Source of the DNA: a virus
Direction: 5' to 3' (one strand)
Virus record (IMG/VR): IMGVR_UViG_3300021365_000017
Coordinates: 1-57,131 of that record
Length of the DNA stretch: 57,131 nt
Of the stretch, positions 20,065 to 30,840 are shown one piece after another. The notes under the pieces are model-generated. The model was not told the DNA's origin and ran no database searches. It worked only from the letters and a program-made list of their open reading frames with translations. Positions within the stretch are counted from its first letter, which is position 1. Every line of letters starts with the position of its first letter. Position numbers and translations under genes: made by a program.

Positions 20065-20504
20065 TTTGCTCTAGATTTTTCAATGGTTCGTCCTGCAAAG
20101 TAAGCACCAAATGATGTAAGCATAAGTATCTCAAGGAGAGACACGTAGCTGTCTTTCACGTTGAAAGGAAGGTTGTCCATAGAGTCTAACACCATGGTCA
20201 TTACAAACATTACCATCAAAGCAATAAGCGTTACTGGCCTAATGTACTTAGCTAGCTTCACGTCGCTACCCATGTCAGCCTTCCAACGCTCAGTCACGTT
20301 GTTCTGGTAGGCAATCTCTGCGTCAACCTTTGCCCTGACTTCTTCTGGGTCTATGTCAGGGTATTCCCTGTCAATCAAGTTCTTCACCATGCCGAGTGCC
20401 CCGCTATCTGGAAGCAAGTCTCCTACGGTGTCGAGTACATTGGGTGCAGCCTTGGCAAGCCACTTACCTAGTCCGGTGTCTTTGATTTTCTTTTTATCAG
20501 CCAT
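20061..20504 (-). CDS. 3-TM holin (gene-transfer-agent holin type)
   Basis: A 147-residue protein starting at MADKKKIKDTGLGKWLAKAA (an ATG 3 nt earlier is also possible; the longer frame overlaps the upstream gene and is rejected). The block TERWKADMGSDVKLAKYIRP followed by VTLIALMVMFVMTMVLDS, then SYVSLLEILMLTSFGAYFAGRTIEKS, fits the 'holin of 3TMs' family (PF11351). The start overlaps the DUF5675 stop. It likely forms the membrane lesion that releases the cell-wall enzyme at lysis. Confidence 0.8.
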   Translation of the reverse strand: MADKKKIKDTGLGKWLAKAAPNVLDTVGDLLPDSGALGMVKNLIDREYPDIDPEEVRAKVDAEIAYQNNVTERWKADMGSDVKLAKYIRPVTLIALMVMFVMTMVLDSMDNLPFNVKDSYVSLLEILMLTSFGAYFAGRTIEKSRAK

Positions 20505-20967
20505 CATAATCAGTGTATGTGATTGTACATTCCTCACACTCCAGTGCCGCTGCAATGGGAGGGTAAACTCTTTTGTATGCTGCGGTCGAGCCACCGACAA
20601 ATCCAGTGGACGCGATGTTCTCCGTCTGGGTATTGCCAAGCAAGAGGCACCCACTAGTATCGTCCTCATCGTTGCCGCAATGAATAAGGATGTGCTTGAA
20701 GTTAGGTACATCTAATACCTCAAGCATTCCCTTGTGCATTTCACCAAACCTTTTAGTGTATCTGTCGTGGTATCCACCCCAAGTCTTCAGCCTTAGCTTG
20801 TATGTTCCCGCAGGGATTCGGGTCTCATGCATGACCTTCTCTTTTCTATCCTCGTCCTCAAGGGTGAAGCAAAGAAACTCACGGAACTCTGTCCCGTTGC
20901 TCACATCAAACAACAGCCCCAGCGTGTCCCGCTCTTGGCTGCTAAACCTCATTACTTCTAGTTTCAT
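20497..20967 (-). CDS. DUF5675 protein, probable lysis-associated
   Basis: A 156-residue protein matching DUF5675: FCFTLEDEDRKEKV-type start, RIPAGTYKLRLKTWGGYHDR, GMLEVLDVPNFKHILIHCGN and DEDDTSGCLLLGNTQ. Conserved His, Cys and Asp residues in IHCGN and TSGCLL suggest an active site; the family is commonly found beside holins. It may act on peptidoglycan, but this is not established. It is coupled at both ends by short overlaps (ATGA with the giant gene; 8 nt with holin). Confidence 0.75.
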   Translation of the reverse strand: MKLEVMRFSSQERDTLGLLFDVSNGTEFREFLCFTLEDEDRKEKVMHETRIPAGTYKLRLKTWGGYHDRYTKRFGEMHKGMLEVLDVPNFKHILIHCGNDEDDTSGCLLLGNTQTENIASTGFVGGSTAAYKRVYPPIAAALECEECTITYTDYDG

Positions 20968-23900
20968 TCTTCTACGGATTCTATGTACTGCTCCTCAACA
21001 TAGAACGAAGGTCTGACGATGGCCAGATAAGAGTCAATGAATGTCTTGAACTTTTCAAACTCTTGCGGCTCCATGTCTTGACTCTTCCCTCTGAGGTAGG
21101 CGTAGTAATCTCTAGCGTTCTTAAGTTGCTTAGGTAGCTTTCGAGCCTCTCTGATGTATGACTTGTAGTCCTCTGGGTATTCATCCTTCATCACCTGCTC
21201 CGCCACCAATGGCTTGACAGAAGAGCGGAAGCTGTCAGCGGCACGCTTCTTATCAAACACAGATTCTTTGTCTTCGATGACTTTCATGATTCTCTCCTCA
21301 CCTATGACCTCTCCCTCAAGGTTGTTGCCATACTTTTCTGCAATTACCTCATACGCAGCGAGTGCCTCCTCGTTGGACAACCTCCTGTCTTTTGGTAGGT
21401 CATCCATTTCACGGACAAGAACATCAATCTCTTTACTAGACAGCCCAAACATCTGACCAGCAAACAAAAATGTCTTCATGTAGTAGTGTAACTCCATTGC
21501 CTCTTTGTCTTCTGGTCTAACGAAGTACTCCGTCCCGTTGCTCGACACCACGCGGTTCGGTGGTAGCGCAAGGTTTTCCGCAACCGTTCTAGCATCGTCA
21601 AGGAAGTCTCCATACGGGCCAAGGAATCTAGTGAACCCTTGAGTTACATCCTTCGGGGCAGACTTGTAGTACATCGGAGCACCCTTGCTTAGCCTTGTCC
21701 ATCTTTCGTATCCATCATCATCACCTAAATCAAAATCACCTTCCATCATTACATCGTAGGGATAGAAGAGGAACATGTTTAAAGCACCCTTGACTTGATT
21801 GTCAAAGATTCCCATTGGCGGGAGCGGATTCGCATCGACAACCACCTGAGATAAAATGTCTCTCCATCTCGAATCTTTTGGCATCTCCTCTTCGTCGTCG
21901 TCGATAAACATACTGGAGATTGCAGGAATCAAAACCTTTCCGATGTAAGCAAAAAGAGTAAGCTCAGCAGCGTGCCCAAGCATAGCAATACCACCCTCTT
22001 TTTTAGCTTGCGCATCACCCTTGTAGATTCTCATTGCATCCGACGAGATGCTTCGCTTCTTGTTTACGGCGAATCTTGAGAACGGAAGAAGAATGTTTTG
22101 TGCGAGGTAGGCAATGATAGATTTCACACCTTTCTCCTGCATGTATAAATCAGCCGCCTCTCTTGGAGTAGATGCCGCTTGGTCTTTGTTCACCATTGCG
22201 TCAGCATAACTCAATGCTGTAGAGTTGGGGGTAACAGCTTCCGCGTCCCAGTCAATCTGGTCAAAGCTTTCAACGACACCTTCGGTAATTAAGGCATCAC
22301 CATAGAACGTAAACCACGATGCTACAGCCGCAACCTTGTCAGTGCCCTTAAGGTTCTTCAAGCTTATATCACTCATAGTCCTGACAATCTTTTGAAGGTT
22401 GCCTTCATCAAGGCTCATCCTCCCTGTGTATGGGTCGATGTTACCTGCCTCGTAGTCCCTCTGGAATACAGGAGAGTTTTGAAGTAGTTTGTACCTACCG
22501 TCATCAAGAGCAAGCTTAGCGTCTTTGCCCGCTAGAGTCTTCAAGGAGAAGTAAACCATCTCCGATAAGGTTGTAAGCAGATATGGGATAGATTGAATTG
22601 GGTTCTTAGTCTGAAACATGACCGACGTAAGGACTGTACTCTGCTTCAGAGTTTGAATACCGAAGCTACCGAATGCCCTTACGATGACCGCATTACGAAG
22701 CAGGTTGATGGGATTGATGAATCTAAAACCAATAGCCTTGAATGTAGGCTGGAATACTGGAGGAACCTTACCAGTGTCTTGCTGCACATACAGCATGATT
22801 TTTCTCTCAAGCTCCATGCGAACTTTAGCATTCGGGATGAAGGCTTTCATTGCGTCGCTGTTCAGGACATAGCTTGAACGGACAACTGAACCAACGGTGT
22901 TGGATAATATGATGTTGTCTCTCAGCGTCCTCTCGTTAACAGATAGAAAATCAAGACCGATTCTATTCTTACCCTTGAGTGAACGAGGATTTCTCTCGAA
23001 GCTACTTCCAGCCACCTTCTTGGTTTGAGACAGTGAACTACTTGCTAATGCATCGTTCAATGAAATCCGTAGACTAAGCATGTCATCTACATCTCTTGAG
23101 CCTGTCTCTGGAATAACCTCAAATGCCGTATAGTTATCCTCAACAACCAACTCCTTGCCAAGATATCTCTCGACGTAGTTTCTAAACGCTGGCATGAGGC
23201 TGGAGTGAATGTCCGACGTAAACTGAACCATCTCCACTACGTCCTTACGTTCCGACTCAACCCGAGCAATCATTTCTGAAAGAGTTTCAGCCTGACCAAA
23301 CATGTAATTGAATGCATCTTCAAACTCATCAATCTCTTCATTAGAGAAAGACTGCTGCTCGGAGTAGTAATCAATCGTTCTGCGCATAGAGTTTCGAAGC
23401 TCCAAGTACCAAGCCGCCTCAGCTTGGCCACGCTCACCCTCAAACTCAGGCATCTGCTTAGCCATAGAGTACAGCTGCATAATAGCTCTGTCCATTCTGG
23501 TTGTTACGCTTCCCCCATCTTCGGTAATTCTGTTAATCTCATTCTCCAACAACTCAACCACCTGACTGTGAATGAAATCCGCATTAGCAAAGTCATTGGT
23601 TAGCTGTGCCAAACCGATAGCAACCCTAAGCTTTGCGAAGGTTATCCTGTCTGTTGGAATCACATTAGACAGATAGGAGTTTACAGTATCTAGCATGCCA
23701 AAGAACGCACCCTTTCTCGCTTTCAATCCCTTACGCCTTACAAGCTGTTCGAGCTTGCTAGGCATGTCGATATTCCCCTGAACCAAAGCGTGCATGTATC
23801 CGATGCCATATACCGAATCATTAATGAGGTAATCGTCAAGCCTGTAATCAAGGTTGATGATGTGATGTCTCTTTAGTTTATTGAGCCTTGCTCTGAGCTT

Positions 23901-26900
23901 ATCAAAGTCCAAGTCTGCCACGCTGTAGATACCAAGGATGTCCGCAATTTGCGTATCCTCTAGGAGTTTCTCAATGTTGGCTACAATCCTTGGTAGTAAC
24001 ACGTCATTAATAATGGCATCCTTCTGTAGCTCCTCTTTCGTTACAGCCTGTTCAGCCAGAATCTGAGTAATCAAATCAACATGAGCCGGGTTGCTCGCAT
24101 TAAGGACAACAGTATCACCCGTATCTGGGTGTTGGATTGTTGGGTTGTCATCAATGAACTTAAGTATAGCTCTGCGGCTAGAAGACAATCTACTCCTCTC
24201 GTAATTCTGAACCAGCTTCTTATACTCCTCCTCTACGGTGGTGTTGTTCTTTGCTGCACGCAGCTGAGCGCGAGCCATGAAAACAGCCTGTCTACCCAGC
24301 TCCTCCATCGCTTGATAGTTGCTAAGCTTATTGTACAAAATACCAGCCTCGGTCTTAGGGAAAGCAACACCAACATAGGCCTCAATCTCTGGCTCAAAGA
24401 CAGCCTTGGCCTTGGACATTGAGCTGATGGTTGACATCAGTGTACTGACGAATCCTTCCAGCTCGTTCTGAGGAAGAAGTGCAGGGTTGATTGAGGCTAA
24501 ACCGTTTGCAATCTTCGCGTAGGTAGTTACGTTTTTTGCTGCACCGCTTCTACCCTTTGGCCTAGCCATTCTTTTGATTCGCTTCTGCAACTTCTGAGCA
24601 TGCTTGATGCCGTCTAGGTATCGCTGCATCTCAGCCTTAGAGTCTCTCTTATCAAAGATGACAGAGATTTTGTCGATGAAGGTTTGCATAGCCTCCATAC
24701 CCTGCTCCTCAATCTTCTTTCCGCTGGTTTTGTGCGCCTGTCGGATGGCCTTAACCATTGCTGTAATTTGGGAGCGGGTGAAGGGAGTCTTTGAATCCTC
24801 TTTCATGCGCCCATCAATCAGTTCAATCGCCTTAGTCAAGAACTCATTAAAGGTCTTGGACTTATCCTTCAGTTGAGTGAGAGCTTTCTGTAAGTTCTTT
24901 GCCTTGGTTCCCATCTTTCGGGTCTCGGCTGCATTAGCGATAGCTACACGCATACCCTCTTTCTTCCCTTGAGAACGCCCCTGCTTATAGGCTACAGCTT
25001 TCTTGAACAGCATATCAGCCCCCTCCTTAGAAAGACCCATGTCCATCAAGGTCTTAATAACCTCAGGCTTGGCGTAAGCAAAAGCATCTAGCTGTTGAGA
25101 TTCATCCAACCCTGTAACAGGATTCTTTCTGCGCTTATCTCTGGTGATGATAGGTGACGGGTATGCCTTATCAATCATTTGAGAAACCTTCTTCAGGAAG
25201 CTACCTTGAGCTTTAGATTCTGAGTCAACGATAGCTTGAGCCTTGGGTCTAGTCTTACCAAAGCCATAAGCCGCCTGAAGCAATCCCATACTTCCCTTCC
25301 ACCTGCCGTCAATAGCCTTGCGTTCGTTTGCATCACTCCTTCGAACACCATCCTTCGTGGCATACTCACCGTCAGCAAGCTTGGCCTCCATGAAGTCCGA
25401 CCTACTGAGGCCTGTTTCGTTGTCAAGCATCACATCGTTGACATGAGGTTTGTCTGCGAACAAGTGAATCTTTGGTGTCTTTTTATTTCCGCCAGCATTT
25501 CTCATGACCACGGCAGCAGGGAATGCCTCGTTGCCCGGCATCATGTCAACCTCAAGGTCTGAGTCAACCTCGATGGCGGCGTACACCACATCTTTAGGAA
25601 CACCTTGAAGGTGACCCTCAATCATAGAGAGAACAAGTGTCCTCTTGAGCGTGCTTCCAACTTGGGATTTTGTAAGCTTGCTTACACCCGTAATTTCTTT
25701 TACTTTATCGAGAGACTTAGGGTTTTCTCTAATCACAGACATGCGCCCGAGGTTAGCGAACAGCTTATCCATGTAAGCCCTCCTTAATTCAAAGGATGTG
25801 TTGTCAGTTCTGCGAAGACTTGCCTCCACAGCCGAACGAATGTCTGCTCTCTTTCCCTTGAACTTAACCTTCTCACCGTATCTACCTTCTTTCTTTGCTG
25901 GTAGTGCATCAATGATATCATTCAAAGAGTCTACGATAAGTTTGTCGATTTGATTTTGCGTAAGGATACCTTCCCCTACTAACCTATCCATGAGGTTAAG
26001 ACCTGCCTCCATTGTGGTGATGTTACTCTTCACCTTGTCGTCAGTTCCACTGACAAGCAAAACATGAACCTTACCGTCAGGAGACTTAGCCCTCATCTTG
26101 TTGACGGTATTCTTGAATGCGCTAGCGTCTCCCTTTTGTCCAAACGCCCATGTGTTCTTTGTTCGAACTGGATAAAACAATCCGCCTCCGCCTTCAGCTA
26201 AGACTTCTTCGTCAAGAAAAACAGTACCAACAAGCATGTGGTCTGGAGATGATACTATCACCTGACTCTCATTCAGCACCTCATCAAACACGGCATTGTG
26301 AAGTACGACACTAGCACTCTCTTCAAACTCACCATCTTCTACCGCGTATCTGTTTGAGATGCGACCAAATTTCTGAGCCTTGTTGCTGAAAGACACCTTG
26401 GTGTCCATGCCGTCTTGACCCGGAAGGATGTGCTGAAACTTAATCGGCGCGCCGTCCTTAGTGACCATGCTAAATCGTTCGTCAGTTACAGGAACTTTTT
26501 CTACGTCTTTAGCAAGGACGAGAGCACCAATCTGAATAACCTCAGATGCGCTTACAATAGGGTTGCCGTCCCTTTTGTCATAGAACCAGCTGTGACGGAA
26601 AGGGTTCATGCCCACCTGCACCCATCCCTCGTGCTTTCCTACAGGGTGGTCTGAGATGTTGTACTGGTCGCTATCCATGATGTCTACCGCACGTTGGCGG
26701 AGCTGCTGTGAATCGTGATTCCTCCAGTCGCCAAACATGCGGGCAATAGGACTCTTGCTTTTCTCTGTTGCAATTTGAAATGCGAACTTCGGCATGGCAA
26801 GGAACTCAACATCACTAATCAGTCCCGTTTGACCATACCCAATAGAGCCCCCCATGTTTGGAGACCTCACGTCATTCGTAGAGCCTTGGTGAATGGAAAC

Positions 26901-29900
26901 AACCCACACATCGTAACTGTCGTATGCAGGTATGTCCAAACGAAGCGCAACATAGTACCCCTCAGGGATGGTCTTGTTTACGTCAATGATTCCAGCGTTT
27001 AGCTTATTAGATGTAAGGGCACTACCAACATCTAGTATGCTTGGAACCTCGGGAACAGTGGGGAACGGAGTAATTGGTGACTCCCTCCTGATAATCTCAA
27101 TGAACTGCTCTTGATTGATTTCTTGAGCAGCGTAGCTCTTGAGAGCCTCTACGACAATAGGCTTTCTTTTTTGACGTTGACTGTCCGGAAGCAAGAGTTC
27201 CTTCTTCCTTTCCTCAAGCTCAGTCTGGGTGAGGTTAGCCTTGGTGAGAAAGTCCTCTAGTCCGGGCTTGTTTTGAAGCTCTCTAACGAATGCCTGTGGC
27301 TTACCGTTGGCAAGACCTTCTGCATAGTTGAATGCATCGTCGTATTCATCCATACGGATACCATCCCCAACCTTACCCTCACCCTTAACGAAGAACACAA
27401 CGTCCGGCTTGTCTATTAGCGGTGAGTCAGCGTCATTCCAACCCTCTGGTGCAAACTCTTCATTGAAGTCAAGCCTAACGACTGGCCTCCATCCATTGTT
27501 CACGTAAAGACTCTCAAGCTTTGTAGCAAAAGCATCGTAGAACTTACCTCCCTCCCTTGCTCTGATGGCCTGAAGAGGTGCGCTGATTGCCCTTAACTGT
27601 GAGTCAGGGTTCTTAAACAACCCACCCATGTATCCATCAGATTTAAGGTACGCCCCACCAAGCCCATCCCTAGTCATGAACAGCTTACCTCCGTCGTCTA
27701 TGATTTTCTGTGCGTCCGCCTCCGATAGAGCATCGACCTGAAGAACCATCTTCATCTTGAGCTCCTTCATTCTGTCCGTGGCTTCAGCCATAGAAGCAGC
27801 CCATCGACCCGCATCAGTAACCTCTTCTACATCCCTGTTCCTAGCGTAGATACCTTGAGCCTTGGTATCCATATCCGCGAGCTCCACCATCATGGCGTTA
27901 TACCCAGCACGAACAGCTGCATTACGCAAGTCTTCGGTAGCTGTTACCGCCTCTCCAGCCGCTAACTGACCAGTCATTTTTTGAATAGCTGTAACAAGGT
28001 CATCGAGCCTAGGGTCGGCTTCCGTCATGTCTACCTCAACACCCGGGATAGTATTTACGGCCTTAGCAACGAAGTCTTTGAACTGATTTACCAAACCTTT
28101 CTTTACCTCAATGCCCACATCTCCAGTTGTAATGTCTCCAAGTAACTCAACTAAGAACTCCTCAGCAGTCATGGGGTCACCCTCCATCGATTGAGCTTGC
28201 TTTGTCTTAACTCCTCTTTGACCAGCAAGGAAGTTGTTGTACTTCTTCCGCAGCTCTCCAGACAGTCCCTTGTACAAAGAGACTGACAGCTGTTGTACCG
28301 CATCCTCTCCTATAGACTCAAGAACAAGGTCGTGAAATGCCTCGTGGAAAGATGTGTTTTCCATGGCGGCTGGAGCATAGATGTGAATCTTACCCTTGCC
28401 TACCCACATTCCGCGACCAAGAGCTTCTCCCGTCGCGTTCATAAATGATGTGTCCGTCTTGTGAATTACAACGCCTTCGAACTTACCAGTCTTAGACAGT
28501 GCTTTGGCTACAGTTACGACATTCTTAAGGGCACGCTTCATACCCACCCCAGTGCTTAGCTTTTCAACTTGGTCAATCCTATTGAATGTTACTTCATTAA
28601 TAGCATCAAGAACAGAGTCTGCGTTTTCTCCAGTAACGGTAGTAGATTCTGAGTCACCTTCGAACAGAGAGCCGTAGTCGTTGTAGTATCTGTCAATCTT
28701 AGAGATTCTACCGCTGACACGATTGAACTCTTTATTGATGTCAAGGTCGTACTCCATGCCAAGCTCCTTCTCAAGCTTGGTCCTCTCCTCAAGCAACGCA
28801 ACCATCTCTGCTTTAAACCCATCTCTTGTCTCACCCTTTTCAGTTCTCTCAAACTGTAACCCCAGTTGGATAATCTTCTTCTGGATACCCGTCAACTGAG
28901 ACCAAGCCTCGTTGTTGTTTTCATGTAGGTCTTCGTAGAACTTTCTTCTGTTCCGGTTTCGAGTAGCCCTGCCCATTACAGCTGCCTCCAACTTCCTACC
29001 AATCTCTTGTCTCGTGGCTTGGTCTGGAGCTGTATCGTATTCCTTAGTGAGCTTCTCGATTTGAATAGCGTCACGCACTGAAGGCAGCGATGTTACAGCC
29101 ATAGCTCCCGCGTAGATAGCACCGGGAATTTGAGCCGTAACGGAAACACCACCACCAAGAGCGATACCACCGTACACCCCGTCCTTTACGTCAGCCATCA
29201 TGTCATCAAAATCAAACTCCACGTTGGGGTTGAATGATGCACTTGTAATGTACTGAATGCCCGCAGTAACACCTTCGGTAACACCCTCCTCAATCATACC
29301 AATACCAGTTGCCTTTAGAAGACCCTTAACAAAGTTCTCCTTACCAACTTTAGAAAGCCTCCCTAATGCTCTTGAGCTAATGTTTGCAGCGACTAGGGCT
29401 GGCAACCCCTCGGCAACACCCATGATTGAGGTGTATGCGGACTTCTCCGCACCGCTCATTTCCTGAAACCACTCCTCGTCTCTTACGGCGTTGTACTGTG
29501 TGCCCATACCCATGGCACTGGTGGCGGTAAACATACCTGCGGTCCGGCTTATTCTGACAATCTTCTTTGCCTGAGATACAGTCTTACCAGCAGCCATAAA
29601 CTGTCTGGTCTTTGCAATTTGCTCAGCTCGACTCAGCCCCTTGAGTGAGGTTCTAAGCTGCGAAAGTCCTGTGCTTCTTGAGGCTGCCCCTCTAGTGAGT
29701 ACCCCCGCAACGATTGCGCCACCCATCATAGGAACAGATTCACCCCCCATTCTGAGGTAATCATTAATCAAGTCGTCAAGCTCTCCATCATCTCCCTTAA
29801 GAGACAATACCTTGTCTGTTTTCGCTGCAAGTCTTTCTAACGAAATAGGAAGTTCCTTTGCAATTTCTTCAGCCTGCGCACTCCCCTCTTCACCGGCACG

Positions 29901-30824
29901 AATCGCCCATTGTGTGAACCAGTTGTCGTCCCCAAACATTGAAGCGACCGCATCGCCAAGTATGAAGTTGCCACCAGCCATGGTCTCTTTCCACGCCTTG
30001 GATACCGAACGCCCAAACCCAGCAAATGCACCACCCTCAACGACCTCTACACCGCCGATGTATTTGTCTTCGTTCAGGTCAACTGAGAGCCCGTAATTAT
30101 CATACAGATATCTCTCGTAATCACTTACTTTCTTAGGGTCTTCGAGAATGGATTGAGGTAGGTTTTCCCTAAGCTTAGCACCAGACCTAGTGGCAATGCC
30201 AGCTCCTAAGTCTTGAAGAGATTTAGACACCTGATTCTTAAGTGGAACAGGCATTAGGATGCTCTCTCCCTCAAGCTCTGGATTTCCAGTAAGGTCTCTG
30301 TAAACCTCATCAGTTACACCACCCAAAACCCTTCTATTGATTTCAAAGTCAGGGTCACCCTCTTCAATCAAGAAGTCTACAAGTTCTTTTTTCGCTGTAA
30401 ACCTTTCGTCCTCGGTTGTTGATTGGTTAAATGCGTTTAGAAAATCTTGATAGCTACCTTGACTATTCTCATAGTTGACAATATCCGTAAACTTGGATAC
30501 ATCAAACTTTTCGTAAATCGTTTGTAGGTATGCGTTGTCAAAAGACGTGGCATAATCATTCAGGATGTCCGCCTCAAACTGCGGAACTCTTACATCATTT
30601 ATCCTCGGTGCCGTAAGAAAATCCGAAAGTGCAGTGTCTTGTTCTCCACCCAGAGATGTAGGTGAACTTGAATCCAATGAATCCACCTCCGAAACCAAGG
30701 GAGATTGTGAAGTTTCTTCTTTTTTTTTTTGACTATTGTACTGGGCAATAATCGCTAGAAGTTCTGCTTCAGAAGCACCATTAGCCTGCGCTTCAGTAAG
30801 CAGTGCCTTTAACTGTTCGTCCAT
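20964..30824 (-). CDS. Giant polyvalent virion protein (3286 residues), zincin motif and LPD38-like C-terminus
   Basis: The largest gene. The N-terminus (MDEQLKALLTEAQANGASEA) is a helical tag. Residues about 350-600 contain several glycine-rich hydrophobic segments that could enter membranes. A metallopeptidase-like site FHEAFHDLVLE lies at about 826-836, with a candidate third ligand in AEEFLVELLGD. Near 1124 is a block around APEGW...KPDVVFF also seen in phage polyvalent proteins. From about 2700 to 3050 the sequence (AFGSFGIQTLKQSTVL; FSRFAVNKKRSISSDAMRIY) resembles the LPD38 domain. Polyvalent proteins are injected with DNA; ejection and early host control are inferred. No RNA-polymerase motif was recognised. 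A TATTTTTG box 4 nt upstream supports the start. Confidence 0.8.
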   Translation of the reverse strand: MDEQLKALLTEAQANGASEAELLAIIAQYNSQKKKEETSQSPLVSEVDSLDSSSPTSLGGEQDTALSDFLTAPRINDVRVPQFEADILNDYATSFDNAYLQTIYEKFDVSKFTDIVNYENSQGSYQDFLNAFNQSTTEDERFTAKKELVDFLIEEGDPDFEINRRVLGGVTDEVYRDLTGNPELEGESILMPVPLKNQVSKSLQDLGAGIATRSGAKLRENLPQSILEDPKKVSDYERYLYDNYGLSVDLNEDKYIGGVEVVEGGAFAGFGRSVSKAWKETMAGGNFILGDAVASMFGDDNWFTQWAIRAGEEGSAQAEEIAKELPISLERLAAKTDKVLSLKGDDGELDDLINDYLRMGGESVPMMGGAIVAGVLTRGAASRSTGLSQLRTSLKGLSRAEQIAKTRQFMAAGKTVSQAKKIVRISRTAGMFTATSAMGMGTQYNAVRDEEWFQEMSGAEKSAYTSIMGVAEGLPALVAANISSRALGRLSKVGKENFVKGLLKATGIGMIEEGVTEGVTAGIQYITSASFNPNVEFDFDDMMADVKDGVYGGIALGGGVSVTAQIPGAIYAGAMAVTSLPSVRDAIQIEKLTKEYDTAPDQATRQEIGRKLEAAVMGRATRNRNRRKFYEDLHENNNEAWSQLTGIQKKIIQLGLQFERTEKGETRDGFKAEMVALLEERTKLEKELGMEYDLDINKEFNRVSGRISKIDRYYNDYGSLFEGDSESTTVTGENADSVLDAINEVTFNRIDQVEKLSTGVGMKRALKNVVTVAKALSKTGKFEGVVIHKTDTSFMNATGEALGRGMWVGKGKIHIYAPAAMENTSFHEAFHDLVLESIGEDAVQQLSVSLYKGLSGELRKKYNNFLAGQRGVKTKQAQSMEGDPMTAEEFLVELLGDITTGDVGIEVKKGLVNQFKDFVAKAVNTIPGVEVDMTEADPRLDDLVTAIQKMTGQLAAGEAVTATEDLRNAAVRAGYNAMMVELADMDTKAQGIYARNRDVEEVTDAGRWAASMAEATDRMKELKMKMVLQVDALSEADAQKIIDDGGKLFMTRDGLGGAYLKSDGYMGGLFKNPDSQLRAISAPLQAIRAREGGKFYDAFATKLESLYVNNGWRPVVRLDFNEEFAPEGWNDADSPLIDKPDVVFFVKGEGKVGDGIRMDEYDDAFNYAEGLANGKPQAFVRELQNKPGLEDFLTKANLTQTELEERKKELLLPDSQRQKRKPIVVEALKSYAAQEINQEQFIEIIRRESPITPFPTVPEVPSILDVGSALTSNKLNAGIIDVNKTIPEGYYVALRLDIPAYDSYDVWVVSIHQGSTNDVRSPNMGGSIGYGQTGLISDVEFLAMPKFAFQIATEKSKSPIARMFGDWRNHDSQQLRQRAVDIMDSDQYNISDHPVGKHEGWVQVGMNPFRHSWFYDKRDGNPIVSASEVIQIGALVLAKDVEKVPVTDERFSMVTKDGAPIKFQHILPGQDGMDTKVSFSNKAQKFGRISNRYAVEDGEFEESASVVLHNAVFDEVLNESQVIVSSPDHMLVGTVFLDEEVLAEGGGGLFYPVRTKNTWAFGQKGDASAFKNTVNKMRAKSPDGKVHVLLVSGTDDKVKSNITTMEAGLNLMDRLVGEGILTQNQIDKLIVDSLNDIIDALPAKKEGRYGEKVKFKGKRADIRSAVEASLRRTDNTSFELRRAYMDKLFANLGRMSVIRENPKSLDKVKEITGVSKLTKSQVGSTLKRTLVLSMIEGHLQGVPKDVVYAAIEVDSDLEVDMMPGNEAFPAAVVMRNAGGNKKTPKIHLFADKPHVNDVMLDNETGLSRSDFMEAKLADGEYATKDGVRRSDANERKAIDGRWKGSMGLLQAAYGFGKTRPKAQAIVDSESKAQGSFLKKVSQMIDKAYPSPIITRDKRRKNPVTGLDESQQLDAFAYAKPEVIKTLMDMGLSKEGADMLFKKAVAYKQGRSQGKKEGMRVAIANAAETRKMGTKAKNLQKALTQLKDKSKTFNEFLTKAIELIDGRMKEDSKTPFTRSQITAMVKAIRQAHKTSGKKIEEQGMEAMQTFIDKISVIFDKRDSKAEMQRYLDGIKHAQKLQKRIKRMARPKGRSGAAKNVTTYAKIANGLASINPALLPQNELEGFVSTLMSTISSMSKAKAVFEPEIEAYVGVAFPKTEAGILYNKLSNYQAMEELGRQAVFMARAQLRAAKNNTTVEEEYKKLVQNYERSRLSSSRRAILKFIDDNPTIQHPDTGDTVVLNASNPAHVDLITQILAEQAVTKEELQKDAIINDVLLPRIVANIEKLLEDTQIADILGIYSVADLDFDKLRARLNKLKRHHIINLDYRLDDYLINDSVYGIGYMHALVQGNIDMPSKLEQLVRRKGLKARKGAFFGMLDTVNSYLSNVIPTDRITFAKLRVAIGLAQLTNDFANADFIHSQVVELLENEINRITEDGGSVTTRMDRAIMQLYSMAKQMPEFEGERGQAEAAWYLELRNSMRRTIDYYSEQQSFSNEEIDEFEDAFNYMFGQAETLSEMIARVESERKDVVEMVQFTSDIHSSLMPAFRNYVERYLGKELVVEDNYTAFEVIPETGSRDVDDMLSLRISLNDALASSSLSQTKKVAGSSFERNPRSLKGKNRIGLDFLSVNERTLRDNIILSNTVGSVVRSSYVLNSDAMKAFIPNAKVRMELERKIMLYVQQDTGKVPPVFQPTFKAIGFRFINPINLLRNAVIVRAFGSFGIQTLKQSTVLTSVMFQTKNPIQSIPYLLTTLSEMVYFSLKTLAGKDAKLALDDGRYKLLQNSPVFQRDYEAGNIDPYTGRMSLDEGNLQKIVRTMSDISLKNLKGTDKVAAVASWFTFYGDALITEGVVESFDQIDWDAEAVTPNSTALSYADAMVNKDQAASTPREAADLYMQEKGVKSIIAYLAQNILLPFSRFAVNKKRSISSDAMRIYKGDAQAKKEGGIAMLGHAAELTLFAYIGKVLIPAISSMFIDDDEEEMPKDSRWRDILSQVVVDANPLPPMGIFDNQVKGALNMFLFYPYDVMMEGDFDLGDDDGYERWTRLSKGAPMYYKSAPKDVTQGFTRFLGPYGDFLDDARTVAENLALPPNRVVSSNGTEYFVRPEDKEAMELHYYMKTFLFAGQMFGLSSKEIDVLVREMDDLPKDRRLSNEEALAAYEVIAEKYGNNLEGEVIGEERIMKVIEDKESVFDKKRAADSFRSSVKPLVAEQVMKDEYPEDYKSYIREARKLPKQLKNARDYYAYLRGKSQDMEPQEFEKFKTFIDSYLAIVRPSFYVEEQYIESVEE

Positions 30825-30828
30825 GCGT

Positions 30829-30836
30829 CAAAAATA
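30829..30836 (-). promoter_or_regulatory. -7 promoter element TATTTTTG, 4 nt before ATG
   Basis: The minus strand reads TATTTTTG-ACGC-ATG, with the ATG at 30824. It gives the giant gene (and the DUF5675-holin cassette behind it) its own leaderless-type promoter, separate from the upstream tail genes. Confidence 0.65.
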
Positions 30837-30840
30837 CGGA

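Noticed and set aside
20505-20711. N-terminal extension of the holin gene
   Set aside because: It overlaps the DUF5675 coding region and reads as an Arg/Ser-rich shadow; the true start is near 20504.
25100-25330. A YGFGK stretch in the giant protein that recalls motif B of single-subunit RNA polymerases
   Set aside because: The spacing of basic residues to the Tyr-Gly does not fit motif B, and no partner motifs A or C were found, so an RNA polymerase is not claimed.
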